A stretch of 64,000 bases of DNA. It comes from Areca catechu (taxonomy: Eukaryota; Streptophyta; Magnoliopsida; Arecales; Arecaceae). A model generated the notes under the pieces. That model was given only the letters and a program-made list of their open reading frames with translations, did not search any database and had not been told where the DNA came from. The position numbers were made by a program, and so were the translations under genes. The DNA lies in NCBI GenBank assembly GCA_021397845.1, contig CM038052.1, positions 139,629,854-139,693,853 on the forward strand. The letters are read 5' to 3'. Shown piece by piece: positions 1 through 12,361 of the stretch. The stretch's first letter is position 1. Every line of letters begins with the position of its first letter.

Positions 1-1325
1 GGGGTACGGTGGACAATCCTAAGCTCTTGACTGTACAGTTGATATGGCATTGACACAACTTCCACTATCTAAGATGATCTTGCAAACTTTATCTCTTATC
101 TTAACAAAAGTTTGTAGGATGCTAGTCCTAAGCCAATCTTCTTGCTCCTTAGCCTAGGTCAAAATATATCTCAAAATCCCTAAAAACTTTGATGATCAAT
201 GATCTCTTCATCCCCTTCATACTCATCAAACTAGGTTCACACCTACCTCATATACTTCTTCTTCCTCATAATTTTTTATGCATTCAGGGACTTCCTCTTC
301 TACTTTTCCTATGTGTAACGCTCTGGTGGGACATTGGCTTGCATCGTGACCTATCTTATGGCACTTAAAATAATAAGAACTACCCTCTCTTCGAATTTCA
401 GGGCTCTTCCTTTATCTTCTCTACGAGCTATTGGAGTAGCTGGATTGGTATGTTGGATGGACTTGGCCTACTTCCAAGAGTTTTAATCTAAGTGGGTTCT
501 GGTCGGCGAAATAGGGGTCTCCTTTGAAATCTCTCACAGTCCCTAGCAACTTGGTAGTCTTGGTCTAGGTCATGGACCTCTCTCAGGAATAATTCTCTCT
601 AGATTTCCTCTATTAGACCTGCTCTAATCCTAGACAAGGTCACAGCTTCAGACTCAACCACACTGCATCTCATGGTGAACTCATCAAACTTGGCAATAAA
701 CTATGACACTATCTTATTTCATTGACTTAATCTTTTCCATTGATCCAAGAGTCTTTGTTCATAGGACAGGGGTAAATACTTCTCCCTAAGCTTTACCTTC
801 ATAGCTCCCCAAGGGCTATGGGCATGTCACCTCTCTGTCAATAATGTGCTCAACATTACCCTAATACAATCTGGCCTGACGGACCAATCTAAGTTTTGCA
901 AACTTAAATTTTCTATATTCTGACATCTTGTACTAATCAAAGTATTGATCCAATCACTCTCCCAATCTATATACACCTTAGGATCTAAGTTTCCATCGAA
1001 TATGGGTGCATCTAGATGAATATTCCTAAGGTCTTTCTCATCCTGGTCAACATAATCATGGTATGGTCTCCTTTGATGTGGGTTAGGAATATGTTCTTGG
1101 TGTTGGACTCTAGGATGGTTGGGTGCCAATTTGGGTGATTGTGGCTTAGTAAGGGTCATACGGGTCTCCTTAAGAGTTCCTATTCTTTCTTCCATTTGAT
1201 CAAACCTATTGTTCAATTGCTTGAACTGCTCAGCATAGTTCTCATTAGAGCTTCTAGATTGGGTCCATGGTAGAATTTGGTTGGTCTTATGAATGTTGGT
1301 ATGGAGTTCCTGATCTAGTAGTCAT
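1..1325 (-). pseudogene. Element A gag-protease remnant (Ty3/gypsy)
   Basis: This is the start of a gypsy polyprotein, read leftward. It opens with MTTRSGTPYQ at 1325 and meets a stop after 12 codons. A gag block follows: a QFKQLNNRFDQ helix near 1220 and the gypsy gag motif FDGNLDPKVYIDW near 1000. A CCHC zinc knuckle lies at 331-372, with its first Cys changed to Tyr (YFKCHKIGHDASQC). The aspartic protease site LDSGSC follows, with DSG at 61-69, and the frame stops soon after. Reverse transcriptase and integrase would lie left of the window. Gag would package RNA and the protease would mature the particle, but stops and the lost Cys make this copy inactive. The start resembles those of elements B and C. 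Confidence 0.8.
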
Positions 1326-2194
1326 TCAATACAAAGACTTGTTCTAGGATTTGCTAGACCTAGAAGTTAAATGTAGTATGAATCGACTAAGTATAGATCA
1401 AGACTACAAGTACTCTTTTAATTGGCAAGGTAAGAGGTGGGATTGCAGGAGGCTCACCCTGCTCTCGCAAGGTCCTAATTAAAAATTACTGATCCACTTA
1501 AGGTGTTTGCCATTGGACCTCTAGCCTTAGACACCAATCTCTAGAAGTAAATGAAGAATTGACTTACACTAGCCTCAACACACTAATTGAGCTTCACTTG
1601 TTGGTGTCCCTAGTTCTAATTAGGTTGTTACTCATTTTATTTAAGGTTTGGGTTCGATGCAAAATGTGGTTGGTTGTTTTTGGACCAAGGAAGGTAATGA
1701 CCTCCTTCCCTTATCTTATGATATTGCCGCCCTCAAGTATTTTAAAATGAATGCAACATTACAATATTATCAAAACTATCAAGTAGAATGTAAACAAAAC
1801 TAATTAATCAGAATGTAAATTTTCTAATTTTAAATTTCAAATTCAAATTTTAAATTTAAATCTTTTTTTAATAATTTTAAAATTAAAATTTAAATATCAA
1901 ACTGCTGGTGAGAAACCTAAGTTTGAACTATGCTAGGAATTTTGGGGTGTTCAATGTGCTAAACAAAAAAAAATCATGCACTTCACACACACTTGACAAA
2001 ATATTCAAATCACATAACAAGCAAGCTAATACCACATTAAACCTTCAACCAAAAGACTTCACATCCAGCTATAGCTCATTACTCCCATGGACAGACAGTA
2101 TATTTGCATATACCTCGTTCAGGAGTCGTGAAACTATGATTAAAGATGCAAACAATGCTGAAATTAAACTAACCTATATAACCTAGTTTACCAT

Positions 2195-2206
2195 GCTCTG
2201 ATACCA
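2195..2206 (-). other. Primer-binding site of element A
   Basis: The minus strand reads TGGTATCAGAGC, complementary to the 3' end of plant initiator tRNA-Met. It lies 4 bp inside an LTR end reading CCCGCATCA. This fixes element A's orientation (leftward) and its 5' LTR boundary at 2211. Confidence 0.88.
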
Positions 2207-2243
2207 AATATGATGCGGGATGCAAAGAGGAATTCTAACATAA

Positions 2244-2457
2244 CTATTTAGCAATTTATTTGAGCAATGACACCTACTTGTATTAGCAAAGTTCAAGCAT
2301 AAAAAGGGCCAAAGTAAACTATATGATGAGACTACTTAATGATAGGAAACTGTTTAGCAGTTTAATTTGAGTAATGACACCTACTTGTATTAGCAACGTT
2401 CAAGCATCAAAAAAGGCCAAAGTAAACTATATGATGAAACTACTTAATGATAGGAAA
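2244..2457. repeat. Two-copy 107-bp tandem duplication in LTR A
   Basis: Two adjacent copies (2244-2349 and 2350-2457) both run from C(A/T/G)-TTTAGCA through GACACCTACTTGTATTAGC to GATAGGAAA, with few differences. They lie just upstream (sense) of a splice-donor-like CAG/GTAAGT at 2461-2462 on the minus strand. Confidence 0.85.
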
Positions 2458-3540
2458 CTTACCTGCAATGTAGTTCATTTTAATCAAGGAAGAATGGACC
2501 TACTGGTTGAGAAACCATTCTAACTAGGACATAAACCTTCATATGAACAGACTTAAGAGGCTCGGATGGGTTTTACTAACAATGATGAAGGGTTCTCCCT
2601 CCTTTGATGGTAGATCAATTTTAGCACTCCATGGAGTTGCAATTGAACTTGAAATCTATCACTTCCGGAATGGAAACTCCCTCCATGACTGGTTCCAAGG
2701 CAAAGTAAACATCCCCTTTAACTCAGAATTGTATGGGACCCTGCAATGAATGACATTAGTGACATGGCAAATTTGAGGGAAGTTGAAAGAAGTGATCAAA
2801 GGAAGAGTAGAGTGGTTGGTATTTTTTGGTATTGGTTGTGAGGGCTTGAGTGGGAAGAAGCTTGCATCGTTGAAGAAGAATGCCTCCTTAGTATATTTGG
2901 GATGTGGAAGGATGGCTCCTTTGAAGAAGAAAGGATGACTGGCTTCCTTGAGTTCAAGTTGGTGGGCGTCTTTGGAAGAATAATGGATGAATGGCTTCCT
3001 TGAGTTAAAGTTGGTGGGCATCTTTGAAAGGAAATGATGATGGTGATCTTGGAAGGATTGTTGGAGATGGCTTCATTGGGATGGCATCCTTTAGAGCGTT
3101 GCTGGAATTGCATTTGGGGAAGATGGAAGGAAGCTTTAGGCTTAAGTAACTAATACTATGTTGAGCCTCACACTTACTCCCTCTGGGAGGACATTTGCAT
3201 CACACAAATGGAAATAGATTGAAACTCAAACATTTTTCATTCATAAGGTGCATTACAAGGAGCTATGGAGAGGTATTAATAGACCTCCGAAAGCCTTTTG
3301 AAATTTTGGAATTCATGGAGGAATACATGGAGAAGATGGTGGAGAGTTACAACCAGACTTGATTCAATGAGAGGAATAAGGGTCGGCCACTTCATTTTGA
3401 ATTTTAATGTAGGCATCCATGTGGAGGGGGGGTGTGAGGTGTCCTCCATGTTGGCATGGCTACCACCTAGGCTTGGTGATGTGGCGATCCAACTTGGTCT
3501 AGTAGTTGGGAAGTTGCTCCAAGGTAGTTGACTTGCTGAT

Positions 3541-3670
3541 TTATCCCAAGTGCTGAGTTATTCCAAATAGTTGAGGTTATTCCAAGTAACTGAATAAGTG
3601 CTGAAGTATTGAGTTATTCCAAGATGCTAAATAAGTGTTGAATAGCTGAAATGTTGAAGTAGAAAATTGA
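3541..3670. repeat. Degenerate short repeats (TTATTCCAA / AATAAGTGCTGA)
   Basis: Imperfect repeats of about 20-30 bp are built from GAGTTATTCCAA and ACTGAATAAGTGCTGA. They are probably U3 repeats of LTR A. No coding content is seen. Confidence 0.5.
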
Positions 3671-3794
3671 AGTAGCAAAATTCTTTGGTTGAGTCAACTC
3701 CAGTGCTCATGTCGTCTCTCTAGGTTATGGTTGAACTGACTCCGATGTGGCTTGTCATGGCTTGCTTCAATTTATCATTGAATCCACAACGAAT

Positions 3795-3848
3795 TTGATT
3801 GAAGGCCATTATTGGTGTCCACACTAAATATGGTCCCTATCCATATGG
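3795..3848 (+). repeat. Left fragment of copia LTR E, up to the S1 insertion
   Basis: Joined to 44204 onward, this stretch matches the reverse complement of solo LTR S2 (around TATCCATA-GGGATCTTG). It is therefore the left part of LTR E, cut by insertion of S1. By comparison with S2 about 500 bp of LTR start is missing, apparently replaced by element A. Confidence 0.6.
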
Positions 3849-4220
3849 TGTTGGGGTCCTTGGGCTGGGTGCAGCGGAAGATCGGGTTTTAAATTTTTAT
3901 TTTTGAAACCCTAACCGGCCAGAACCCTAAACCCTAGGACCACTTGTGCATAATAATTAATAAATCTAAACTTTTAAGGCTATAGAAGAATACCTGGAGT
4001 GCTATTATCCTTTATTTCCATGAGGCACACAAGTGCATTGATGAGTGATGGGTATCTAACATGATACAGGATGATATGCAAGGGATGAACACGAGAAAAA
4101 TTAGATTAAAGCAAACAAATATTTTTAGATTTTCTTTTTTTATGGTTTGATTCCCGAAACTTGGAAAGACCAGGTTAGGGTTATCCTGTATCAGTTAATA
4201 TCCAACCCACATGCTAGAAC

Positions 4221-5820
4221 TGGTGGGGTACCAAAATTAGACATAGATCCCTGGATCCCATATGATTTATTGATTAGGGTATTAATTTTAAAACCTTAAT
4301 CATAGGACATAATTTTGTAATCAATTAAGATTGAGTCTTGTAATAAGTTGATGTTAGTTGATTTATCTCAACCCCAACTCTAGTCAGTATTTTGAGTCTT
4401 GTACTTCAGCCATGAGTCCAATATGAGTTCAAATTTTGTACAAAAGAAGAGGTTATCCTATTTTGGAGTTCCACCAGGCCACATCCAAGAGTCAGAGGCC
4501 ACTACGTCAGCTTGTTGGATTTTGTGTGACACCCCAGGATCCAAAATGCTTTCCATAAACCTTGATTCCTTCCTGATGCTTTCTGGATGCCCAGAATCCC
4601 TCTAGATGTCAGAGTATATTCCCAGACTAGGTCATATCATGCAACCCGAGGTCCATCTATGCCCAACCCAGGAGAAATCAAGCCTAGGTGCCATGCCCAA
4701 GCCCTTAAGAAGCAAGATTCTAAGGAATATTCCTGCTACAAGGCTACCAGGCCATCTCGGCTACCGGGAGGCCCAAGCCCATGCGCCCTTCACCTCTTGG
4801 ATGCCCCTTGGTTCCCCCATGAAGCCCAACATGCCTAAGAGATGCAGCGTCACTTGGTTTACTTGGTCCAAGGTTTGGTTGAAGACTAGGTCAAAGCATG
4901 AATGGAGAAGGAGAAGACTAGTCAAAGTCCTAACCTTTTAAGGCTTTCTTACCTAACCTATTAAGGATTACTTTTCCTAATACCTTAAGGAGAGTTAGTC
5001 CTGACCTAAGTGTAACCCTAGTTAGGAGAGGGCATGGGAACTCTATAAATACCCCGCCCCTCCCCATCTTGTAATAACTTTTATCTCATGAATTAAATCT
5101 TTTCTTAAATTTTGGTTTAAGAACTTGTGTTCTTGTGTTGGTGTTGGAGTTTTTGTGTTTCATTGGTTACTTTGTATGCCCTAATCATCCTTGCTGCCCT
5201 AGTATCCTTCTATGCCCTAGCTTGCTACCATCCAAGCCATCACACGCCAAAAGGAAGAGTGTGCTAGGCTACCCAAAGCAAAGGACAACATCCTTCTTCA
5301 AGTCACCACATACAAATCCTGATTTCAGATTTCTACAAAACCTAATCTCCTTTTATTATTTTGTTGTTGCTATTTTGATTGACCCTTGATGCTTGCAGGA
5401 TCCTGGAGGTGTTTCACCTGCCTAGAGGAGGCTCTCCTTGCCTCTAGGACTGCCCAAATCAGTCATCAAATTCAAGAAAATCGAGCTTCATTATCTAGGC
5501 TCCAATCAGAGTGCTATGTGAGCTCTTCATCGAAAGTTCTTCAAATCTCTGACTGGTAACATCCATCCCTTCTCTTAATATTTTATTTATGAAAGATAAG
5601 CTATCCTAAACTTGGAGTTTCTCAATTCCTATGTCCTGTCTTTTATTATCTTGCATGGGTTATTTTATGATACGATGATTCTTTGCATTGCTGTCATATT
5701 TGCTAGTTCTTACTTTTATTTAAGAATATAGCCTACAAACTTAAATTATAAAAATGACAAAAAAAAATTGGTTTACTATTTTTCTACATATTTAGAAATA
5801 CATAGAGTCATCCCGCATCA
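4221..5820 (+). repeat. 5' LTR of element B
   Basis: This 1600-bp LTR starts TGGTGGGGTACC and ends CCCGCATCA. It aligns along its length with the three-piece 3' LTR (18777-19736, 30838-31060, 40899-41313; total 1598 bp). Short open frames here are not conserved in the 3' copy and I do not call them genes. Confidence 0.9.
5044..5051 (+). promoter_or_regulatory. LTR B TATA box
   Basis: TATAAATA lies in a GC-richer setting (CTATAAATACCCCGCCCC) in mid LTR. The same box is kept in the 3' LTR at 19597-19604. It probably marks the U3/R region and the transcription start about 30 bp downstream. Confidence 0.65.
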
Positions 5821-5838
5821 GTTTAGTATCAATGCGGG
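5821..5838 (+). other. Decayed primer-binding site of element B (repeated in each unit)
   Basis: Directly after the LTR end, GTTTAGTATCAATGCGGG stands where C has TTTGGTATCAGAGCATAG. The key TGG is now TAG. The same site recurs near 8392, 10960 and 13530 because of the tandem array. Confidence 0.6.
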
Positions 5839-6886
5839 TTTAGGATAGTTTTTATCTGCATTAGAATCACAAACCCTAATTTCTGCATCCTGCTAGCTAC
5901 ATTAGATGTCTGTTTTTCATCTTATTTTGAGCATCTAGGAATTTTTTTTCATGAAATTTGTATAAGTTTTTTTATCATAATTTTTAATTAATTTTACTGA
6001 AAACCTAATTTACTAAAATTTGGCATATTAGAAACCCTAACAAAAATCCTAAGATTTCTGCAGTAGTCCGAAAACCCTAGGATTTGCATCATCATTTTAT
6101 TTTTGTTTTGCATAAAATTTGGTAAAGTTCATCATCCTCGTCCATCCTCTTTCCTAGAATTTTTTTGATATTCTTATGCATCGAAATCTATGTCAAAATC
6201 TGTATCTTTTGAAACCCTAACTTTCTGATTTCTGCTATTTCTGCACCTTGACTCAACCTAACCTAATCAAATTCCTGACACCCCAATCCCAAGCCTAATT
6301 TGATTGCTAACCTAATCAACTTAAACCTAATTTTCCATGTCATAAAATACATAAAAAAATTTTATTTTTCTGATTGTTTTAGATTGCATCAAGACCATTG
6401 ATTGCCATCATCTCTTTAACCTAATCTTAAGGGCAATTGCTATCTCAGATCAGGACAGGAGGTCATAACCTATCCTGGGTCCAAAACAATCACCTTGCAA
6501 TCTCACCCAAGCCTAATTAAAATTAATTAGACTTAATTTGCTCTAGTGGGCTAGGTGACATCCAACAGGTCGGGTTTGAATTATGTGGGGTAACTAGTGT
6601 ATTTAATCTTGTGGCTATTACTGAAATCTGGTGTCTAAGGCTGAGGGTCCAGAGTCAAACGACCTAAGTGGTGTTGTGGTTTTTAATTGGATCCTTGCAA
6701 AAGTAGGGGGGTCCTCCCATACTCCCACCCTCTACCTGGCCAGAGGAAGGATTAGCTAATGGGTTAAGTGTAAGTTGAGCTAACCCATTCAGTTTTGACT
6801 CTAAGTCTAGCAAACCCTAGATTTTACTAACCTTTTCTTTTGCATGCTTGGCTGCATTATTTTATCTTGATTGTTTGATTGAGTGT
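5839..6886 (+). other. Untranslated leader of element B, unit 1
   Basis: This non-coding, AT-rich stretch contains several AAACCCTAA-like motifs. Its second half (from AAGGGCAATTGCTATCTCAGATC near 6430) matches the leader of C near 48111, including GCCTAATTAAAATTAATTAG and GGTCGGGT. I see no gene. The same leader is repeated in units 2-4. Confidence 0.75.
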
Positions 6887-7222
6887 ATGACCACTAGACT
6901 AGGAACCCAATACCAGAAGTCTACACCCTAACCCAGCTCAGCCATAGATTCTAATTTTGAGACCTTCATGAAAGCCATGACTGATCAGTTTGTCCAAATG
7001 AACACTAGGTTTGACCAATCTGATATCCAGATGAACCTTAAACAGGACCAAACCCAAGACCAGCTTGCCTAATTTACCACTCAGATTAACCAAATGACCA
7101 AATCCAATCATTAGGCAACCCATAGAATTAATGAGTCTAGTATCAGTCAGGAACACCTTAGTGAACCCACCCATGTCACCCTAGTCATTAGTCAGTTTTT
7201 CCATAGTCTACCCCCTCTTACC
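6887..7222 (+). pseudogene. Gag-like N-terminus of element B, unit 1
   Basis: The reading frame starts MTTRLGTQYQKSTP and then hits a stop at 6929. It continues in the same frame through a helical, Gln-rich stretch (FETFMKAMTDQFVQMNTRFD) with two further stops, and is cut by solo LTR S2 at 7223. MTTR-G-xYQ and QF-Q-N-RFDQ match element A's gag, and C starts MITRSGVSY. The likely role, if ever translated, is the N-terminal helical part of a gag-type protein. The start is chosen from conservation in A and C. Confidence 0.7.
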
Positions 7223-9457
7223 TGTTGGTTTTCTCCCAGGAACAGGAAATTGCAATTAAATAGGCATCATCAGCCTATCGCAGCAGAAGTAGATATAAAT
7301 ACAATTTATATCTAATCATGCAATTCATAAATAAATCTAATTTTTTTATTATATAATCCTAGCATGCTGCATAACATGAGAAAAATATTAGATCTGAAAT
7401 AAAAATTAATTTAAGTACAAAATACTTACCTAGATTGCTATTTGGGCAAACTCAGAAAAGCATGCAAATCCATTACAAAAGAGCTAGGATTCTGTCGGAG
7501 CCGCGCAATCGCTCGGCCTTTGTTGGTATCCACACGAAGCTGTCACAATTGAGTCATAGAGGGCACCGGACTGCTAGATCCTTGCAGCCCTCTCCTCTTT
7601 CAACAAATCGTTCGCTTTAAAAACTGTGCCAATCCCAATCTGGACCAGCTTTTGGCTTTTGTCTTGCAATCAGAGTGCAAGACTTTTGAACCCTTTCCTC
7701 TCTTCTTTCTTTTATTTAGAAGACCTCTCAACACTCTTGAAGATCTCAAGGAAGAAGAGAGAAAACAAATAAAAGGGAAGGATTGAACTTGGCGCTAGGA
7801 GAGAGAACCTCAGGTAATAGCATCCAAGAGAAGAGAGGATACCCAAAGTTAATTCACGGTGAGAAGGAATAATTCTTCTCGTCCAAAATCAGATCTTTTC
7901 AATCAGCCACCTTTCTACCTTATTTAAAATTTATGTCTCCCATCACTTCAAAAGAAAACACTAGTGTTTCATTATATCTGGCTAGGATTTAAGAGGAGTG
8001 GAAGAGAAGGACACTTTCCCTCTCTTAATTAATTCATGCCAACTCCATATTAGCACCCTGCTTTTTGTCGTACAAATATTCTTCACAACGATAAGCCTCT
8101 TAGTTTTTGTCTTACAAAAATTCTCAACTCCAAAATAAAAGGAGTTTGAACTTATCTAGTTTAAGTTTTTAAGAGGAGTAGAAGAGAAGGACTCTTCCTC
8201 CTCCCTTATTCTTTTATTATCTTGCATGGGTTATTTTATGATACGATGATTCTTTGCATTGCTGTCATATTTGCTAGTTCTTACTTTTATTTAAGAATAT
8301 AGCCTACAAACTTAAATTATAAAAATGACAAAAAAAAATTGGTTTACTATTTTTCTACATATTTAGAAATACATAGAGTCATCCCGCATCAGTTTAGTAT
8401 CAATGCGGGTTTAGGATAGTTTTTATCTGCATTAGAATCACAAACCCTAATTTCTGCATCCTGCTAGCTACATTAGATGTCTGTTTTTCATCTTATTTTG
8501 AGCATCTAGGAATTTTCTTTCATTAAATTTGTATAAGTTTTTTTATCATAATTTTTAATTAATTTTACTGAAAACCTAATTTACTAAAATTTGGCATATT
8601 AGAAACCCTAACAAAAATCCTAAGATTTCTGCAGTAGTCCGAAAACCCTAGGATTTGCATCATCATTTTATTTTTGTTTTGCATAAAATTTGGTAAAGTT
8701 CATCATCCTCGTCCATCCTCTTTCCTAGAATTTTTTTGATATTCTTATGCATCGAAATCTATGTCAAAATCTGTATCTTTTGAAACCCTAACTTTCTGAT
8801 TTCTGCTATTTCTGCACCTTGACTCAACCTAACCTAATCAAATTCCTGACACCCCAATCCCAAGCCTAATTTGATTGCTAACCTAATCAACTTAAACCTA
8901 ATTTTCCATGTCATAAAATACATAAAAAATTTTTATTTTTCTGATTGTTTTAGATTGCATCAAGACCATTGATTGCCATCATCTCTTTAACCTAATCTTA
9001 AGGGCAATTGCTATCTCAGATCAGGACAGGAGGTCATAACCTATCCTGGGTCCAAAACAATCACCTTGCAATCTCACCCAAGCCTAATTAAAATTAATTA
9101 GACTTAATTTGCTCTAGTGGGCTAGGTGACATCCAACAGGTCGGGTTTGAATTATGTGGGGTAACTAGTGTATTTAATCTTGTGGCTATTACTGAAATCT
9201 GGTGTCTAAGGCTGAGGGTCCAGAGTCAAACGACCTAAGTGGTGTTGTGGTTTTTAATTGGATCCTTGCAAAAGTAGGGGGGTCCTCCCATACTCCCACC
9301 CTCTACCTGGCCAGAGGAAGGATTAGCTAATGGGTTAAGTGTAAGTTGAGCTAACCCATTCAGTTTTGACTCTAAGTCTAGCAAACCCTAGATTTTACTA
9401 ACCTTTTCTTTTGCATGCTTGGCTGCATTATTTTATCTTGATTGTTTGATTGAGTGT

Positions 9458-9793
9458 ATGACCACTAGACTAGGAACCCAATACCAGAAGTCTACACCCT
9501 AACCCAGCTCAGCCATAGATTCTAATTTTGAGACCTTCATGAAAGCCATGACTGATCAGTTTGTCCAAATGAACACTAGGTTTGACCAATCTGATATCCA
9601 GATGAACCTTAAACAGGACCAAACCCAAGACCAGCTTGCCTAATTTACCACTCAGATTAACCAAATGACCAAATCCAATCATTAGGCAACCCATAGAATT
9701 AATGAGTCTAGTATCAGTCAGGAACACCTTAGTGAACCCACCCATGTCACCCTAGTCATTAGTCAGTTTTTCCATAGTCTACCCCCTCTTACC
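9458..9793 (+). pseudogene. Gag-like N-terminus, tandem unit 2
   Basis: This copy is the same as the unit 1 gag-like start with the same three in-frame stops, so the stops predate the duplication. It is cut by the S2 LTR at 9794. Confidence 0.7.
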
Positions 9794-12025
9794 TGTTGGT
9801 TTTCTCCCAGGAACAGGAAATTGCAATTAAATAGGCATCATCAGCCTATCGCAGCAGAAGTAGATATAAATACAATTTATATCTAATCATGCAATTCATA
9901 AATAAATCTAATTTTTTTATTATATAATCCTAGCATGCTGCATAACATGAGAAAAATATTAGATCTGAAATAAAAATTAATTTAAGTACAAAATACTTAC
10001 CTAGATTGCTATTTGGGCAAACTCAGAAAAGCATGCAAATCCATTACAAAAGAGCTAGGATTCTGTCGGAGCCGCGCAATCGCTCGGCCTTTGTGTATCC
10101 ACACGAAGCTGTCACAATTGAGTCATAGAGGGCACCGGACTGCTAGATCCTTGCAGCCCTCTCCTCTTTCAACAAATCGTTCGCTTTAAAAACTGTGCCA
10201 ATCCCAATCTGGACCAGCTTTTGGCTTTTGTCTTGCAATCAGAGTGCAAGACTTTTGAACCCTTTCCTCTCTTCTTTCTTTTATTTAGAAGACCTCTCAA
10301 CACTCTTGAAGATCTCAAGGAAGAAGAGAGAAAACAAATAAAAGGGAAGGATTGAACTTGGCGCTAGGAGAGAGAACCTCAGGTAATAGCATCCAAGAGA
10401 AGAGAGGATACCCAAAGTTAATTCACGGTGAGAAGGAATAATTCTTCTCGTCCAAAATCAGATCTTTTCAATCAGCCACCTTTCTACCTTATTTAAAATT
10501 TATGTCTCCCATCACTTCAAAAGAAAACACTAGTGTTTCATTATATCTGGCTAGGATTTAAGAGGAGTGGAAGAGAAGGACACTTTCCCTCTCTTAATTA
10601 ATTCATGCCAACTCCATATTAGCACCCTGCTTTTTGTCGTACAAATATTCTTCACAACGATAAGCCTCTTAGTTTTTGTCTTACAAAAATTCTCAACTCC
10701 AAAATAAAAGGAGTTTGAACTTATCTAGTTTAAGTTTTTAAGAGGAGTAGAAGAGAAGGACTCTTCCTCCTCCCTTATTCTTTTATTATCTTGCATGGGT
10801 TATTTTATGATACGATGATTCTTTGCATTGCTGTCATATTTGCTAGTTCTTACTTTTATTTAAGAATATAGCCTACAAACTTAAATTATAAAAATGACAA
10901 AAAAAAATTGGTTTACTATTTTTCTACATATTTAGAAATACATAGAGTCATCCCGCATCAGTTTAGTATCAATGCGGGTTTAGGATAGTTTTTATCTGCA
11001 TTAGAATCACAAACCCTAATTTCTGCATCCTGCTAGCTACATTAGATGTCTGTTTTTCATCTTATTTTGAGCATCTAGGAATTTTCTTTCATTAAATTTG
11101 TATAAGTTTTTTTATCATAATTTTTAATTAATTTTACTGAAAACCTAATTTACTAAAATTTGGCATATTAGAAACCCTAACAAAAATCCTAAGATTTCTG
11201 CAGTAGTCCGAAAACCCTAGGATTTGCATCATCATTTTATTTTTGTTTTGCATAAAATTTGGTAAAGTTCATCATCCTCGTCCATCCTCTTTCCTAGAAT
11301 TTTTTGATATTCTTATGCATCGAAATCTATGTCAAAATCTGTATCTTTTGAAACCCTAACTTTCTGATTTCTGCTATTTCTGCACCTTGACTCAACCTAA
11401 CCTAATCAAATTCCTGACACCCCAATCCCAAGCCTAATTTGATTGCTAACCTAATCAACTTAAACCTAATTTTCCATGTCATAAAATACATAAAAAATTT
11501 TTATTTTTCTGATTGTTTTAGATTGCATCAAGACCATTGATTGCCATCATCTCTTTAACCTAATCTTAAGGGCAATTGCTATCTCAGATCAGGACAGGAG
11601 GTCATAACCTATCCTGGGTCCAAAACAATCACCTTGCAATCTCACCCAAGCCTAATTAAAATTAATTAGACTTAATTTGCTCTAGTGGGCTAGGTGACAT
11701 CCAACAGGTCGGGTTTGAATTATGTGGGGTAACTAGTGTATTTAATCTTGTGGCTATTACTGAAATCTGGTGTCTAAGGCTGAGGGTCCAGAGTCAAACG
11801 ACCTAAGTGGTGTTGTGGTTTTTAATTGGATCCTTGCAAAAGTAGGGGGGTCCTCCCATACTCCCACCCTCTACCTGGCCAGAGGAAGGATTAGCTAATG
11901 GGTTAAGTGTAAGTTGAGCTAACCCATTCAGTTTTGACTCTAAGTCTAGCAAACCCTAGATTTTACTAACCTTTTCTTTTGCATGCTTGGCTGCATTATT
12001 TTATCTTGATTGTTTGATTGAGTGT

Positions 12026-12361
12026 ATGACCACTAGACTAGGAACCCAATACCAGAAGTCTACACCCTAACCCAGCTCAGCCATAGATTCTAATTTTGAG
12101 ACCTTCATGAAAGCCATGACTGATCAGTTTGTCCAAATGAACACTAGGTTTGACCAATCTGATATCCAGATGAACCTTAAACAGGACCAAACCCAAGACC
12201 AGCTTGCCTAATTTACCACTCAGATTAACCAAATGACCAAATCCAATCATTAGGCAACCCATAGAATTAATGAGTCTAGTATCAGTCAGGAACACCTTAG
12301 TGAACCCACCCATGTCACCCTAGTCATTAGTCAGTTTTTCCATAGTCTACCCCCTCTTACC
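12026..12361 (+). pseudogene. Gag-like N-terminus, tandem unit 3
   Basis: This third copy carries the same stops and is cut by S2 at 12362. Confidence 0.7.

Larger units (their letters stand above)
2211..3788 (-). repeat. 5' LTR of element A (outer edge approximate)
   Basis: The inner edge is firm: the sense strand ends CCCGCATCA just before the primer site, the same terminal sequence as B and C. A TATTAATA promoter-like box on the minus strand lies near 3280, followed by a stretch that looks like an R/U5 region. The outer edge is placed near 3788 only because copia element E sequence starts at about 3795 and because this gives about 1.58 kb, close to B's 1.6-kb LTR. The other LTR is outside the window, so no target duplication can be checked. 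I see no gene in it. Confidence 0.6.

Noticed and set aside
3900..3935. Telomere-like AAACCCTAA motifs
   Set aside because: Only two or three scattered units in S1, with similar isolated motifs in B's leader; this is not a telomeric tract.
4587..4941. Overlapping open frames in the 5' LTR of B (83 and 111 codons), with related frames in the 3' LTR near 19140-19391
   Set aside because: They are different lengths in the two LTRs, overlap each other, and lie upstream of the TATA box in U3.
6938..7174. 78-residue minus-strand open frame repeated four times at a 2.57-kb period
   Set aside because: It lies opposite the gag-like start of element B and is kept only because the tandem units are nearly identical. 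The plus-strand frame matches elements A and C.
7435..7620. 61-residue plus-strand open frame seen in units 1, 3 and 4
   Set aside because: It falls within solo LTR S2, is broken by a 2-bp change in unit 2, and has no domain.
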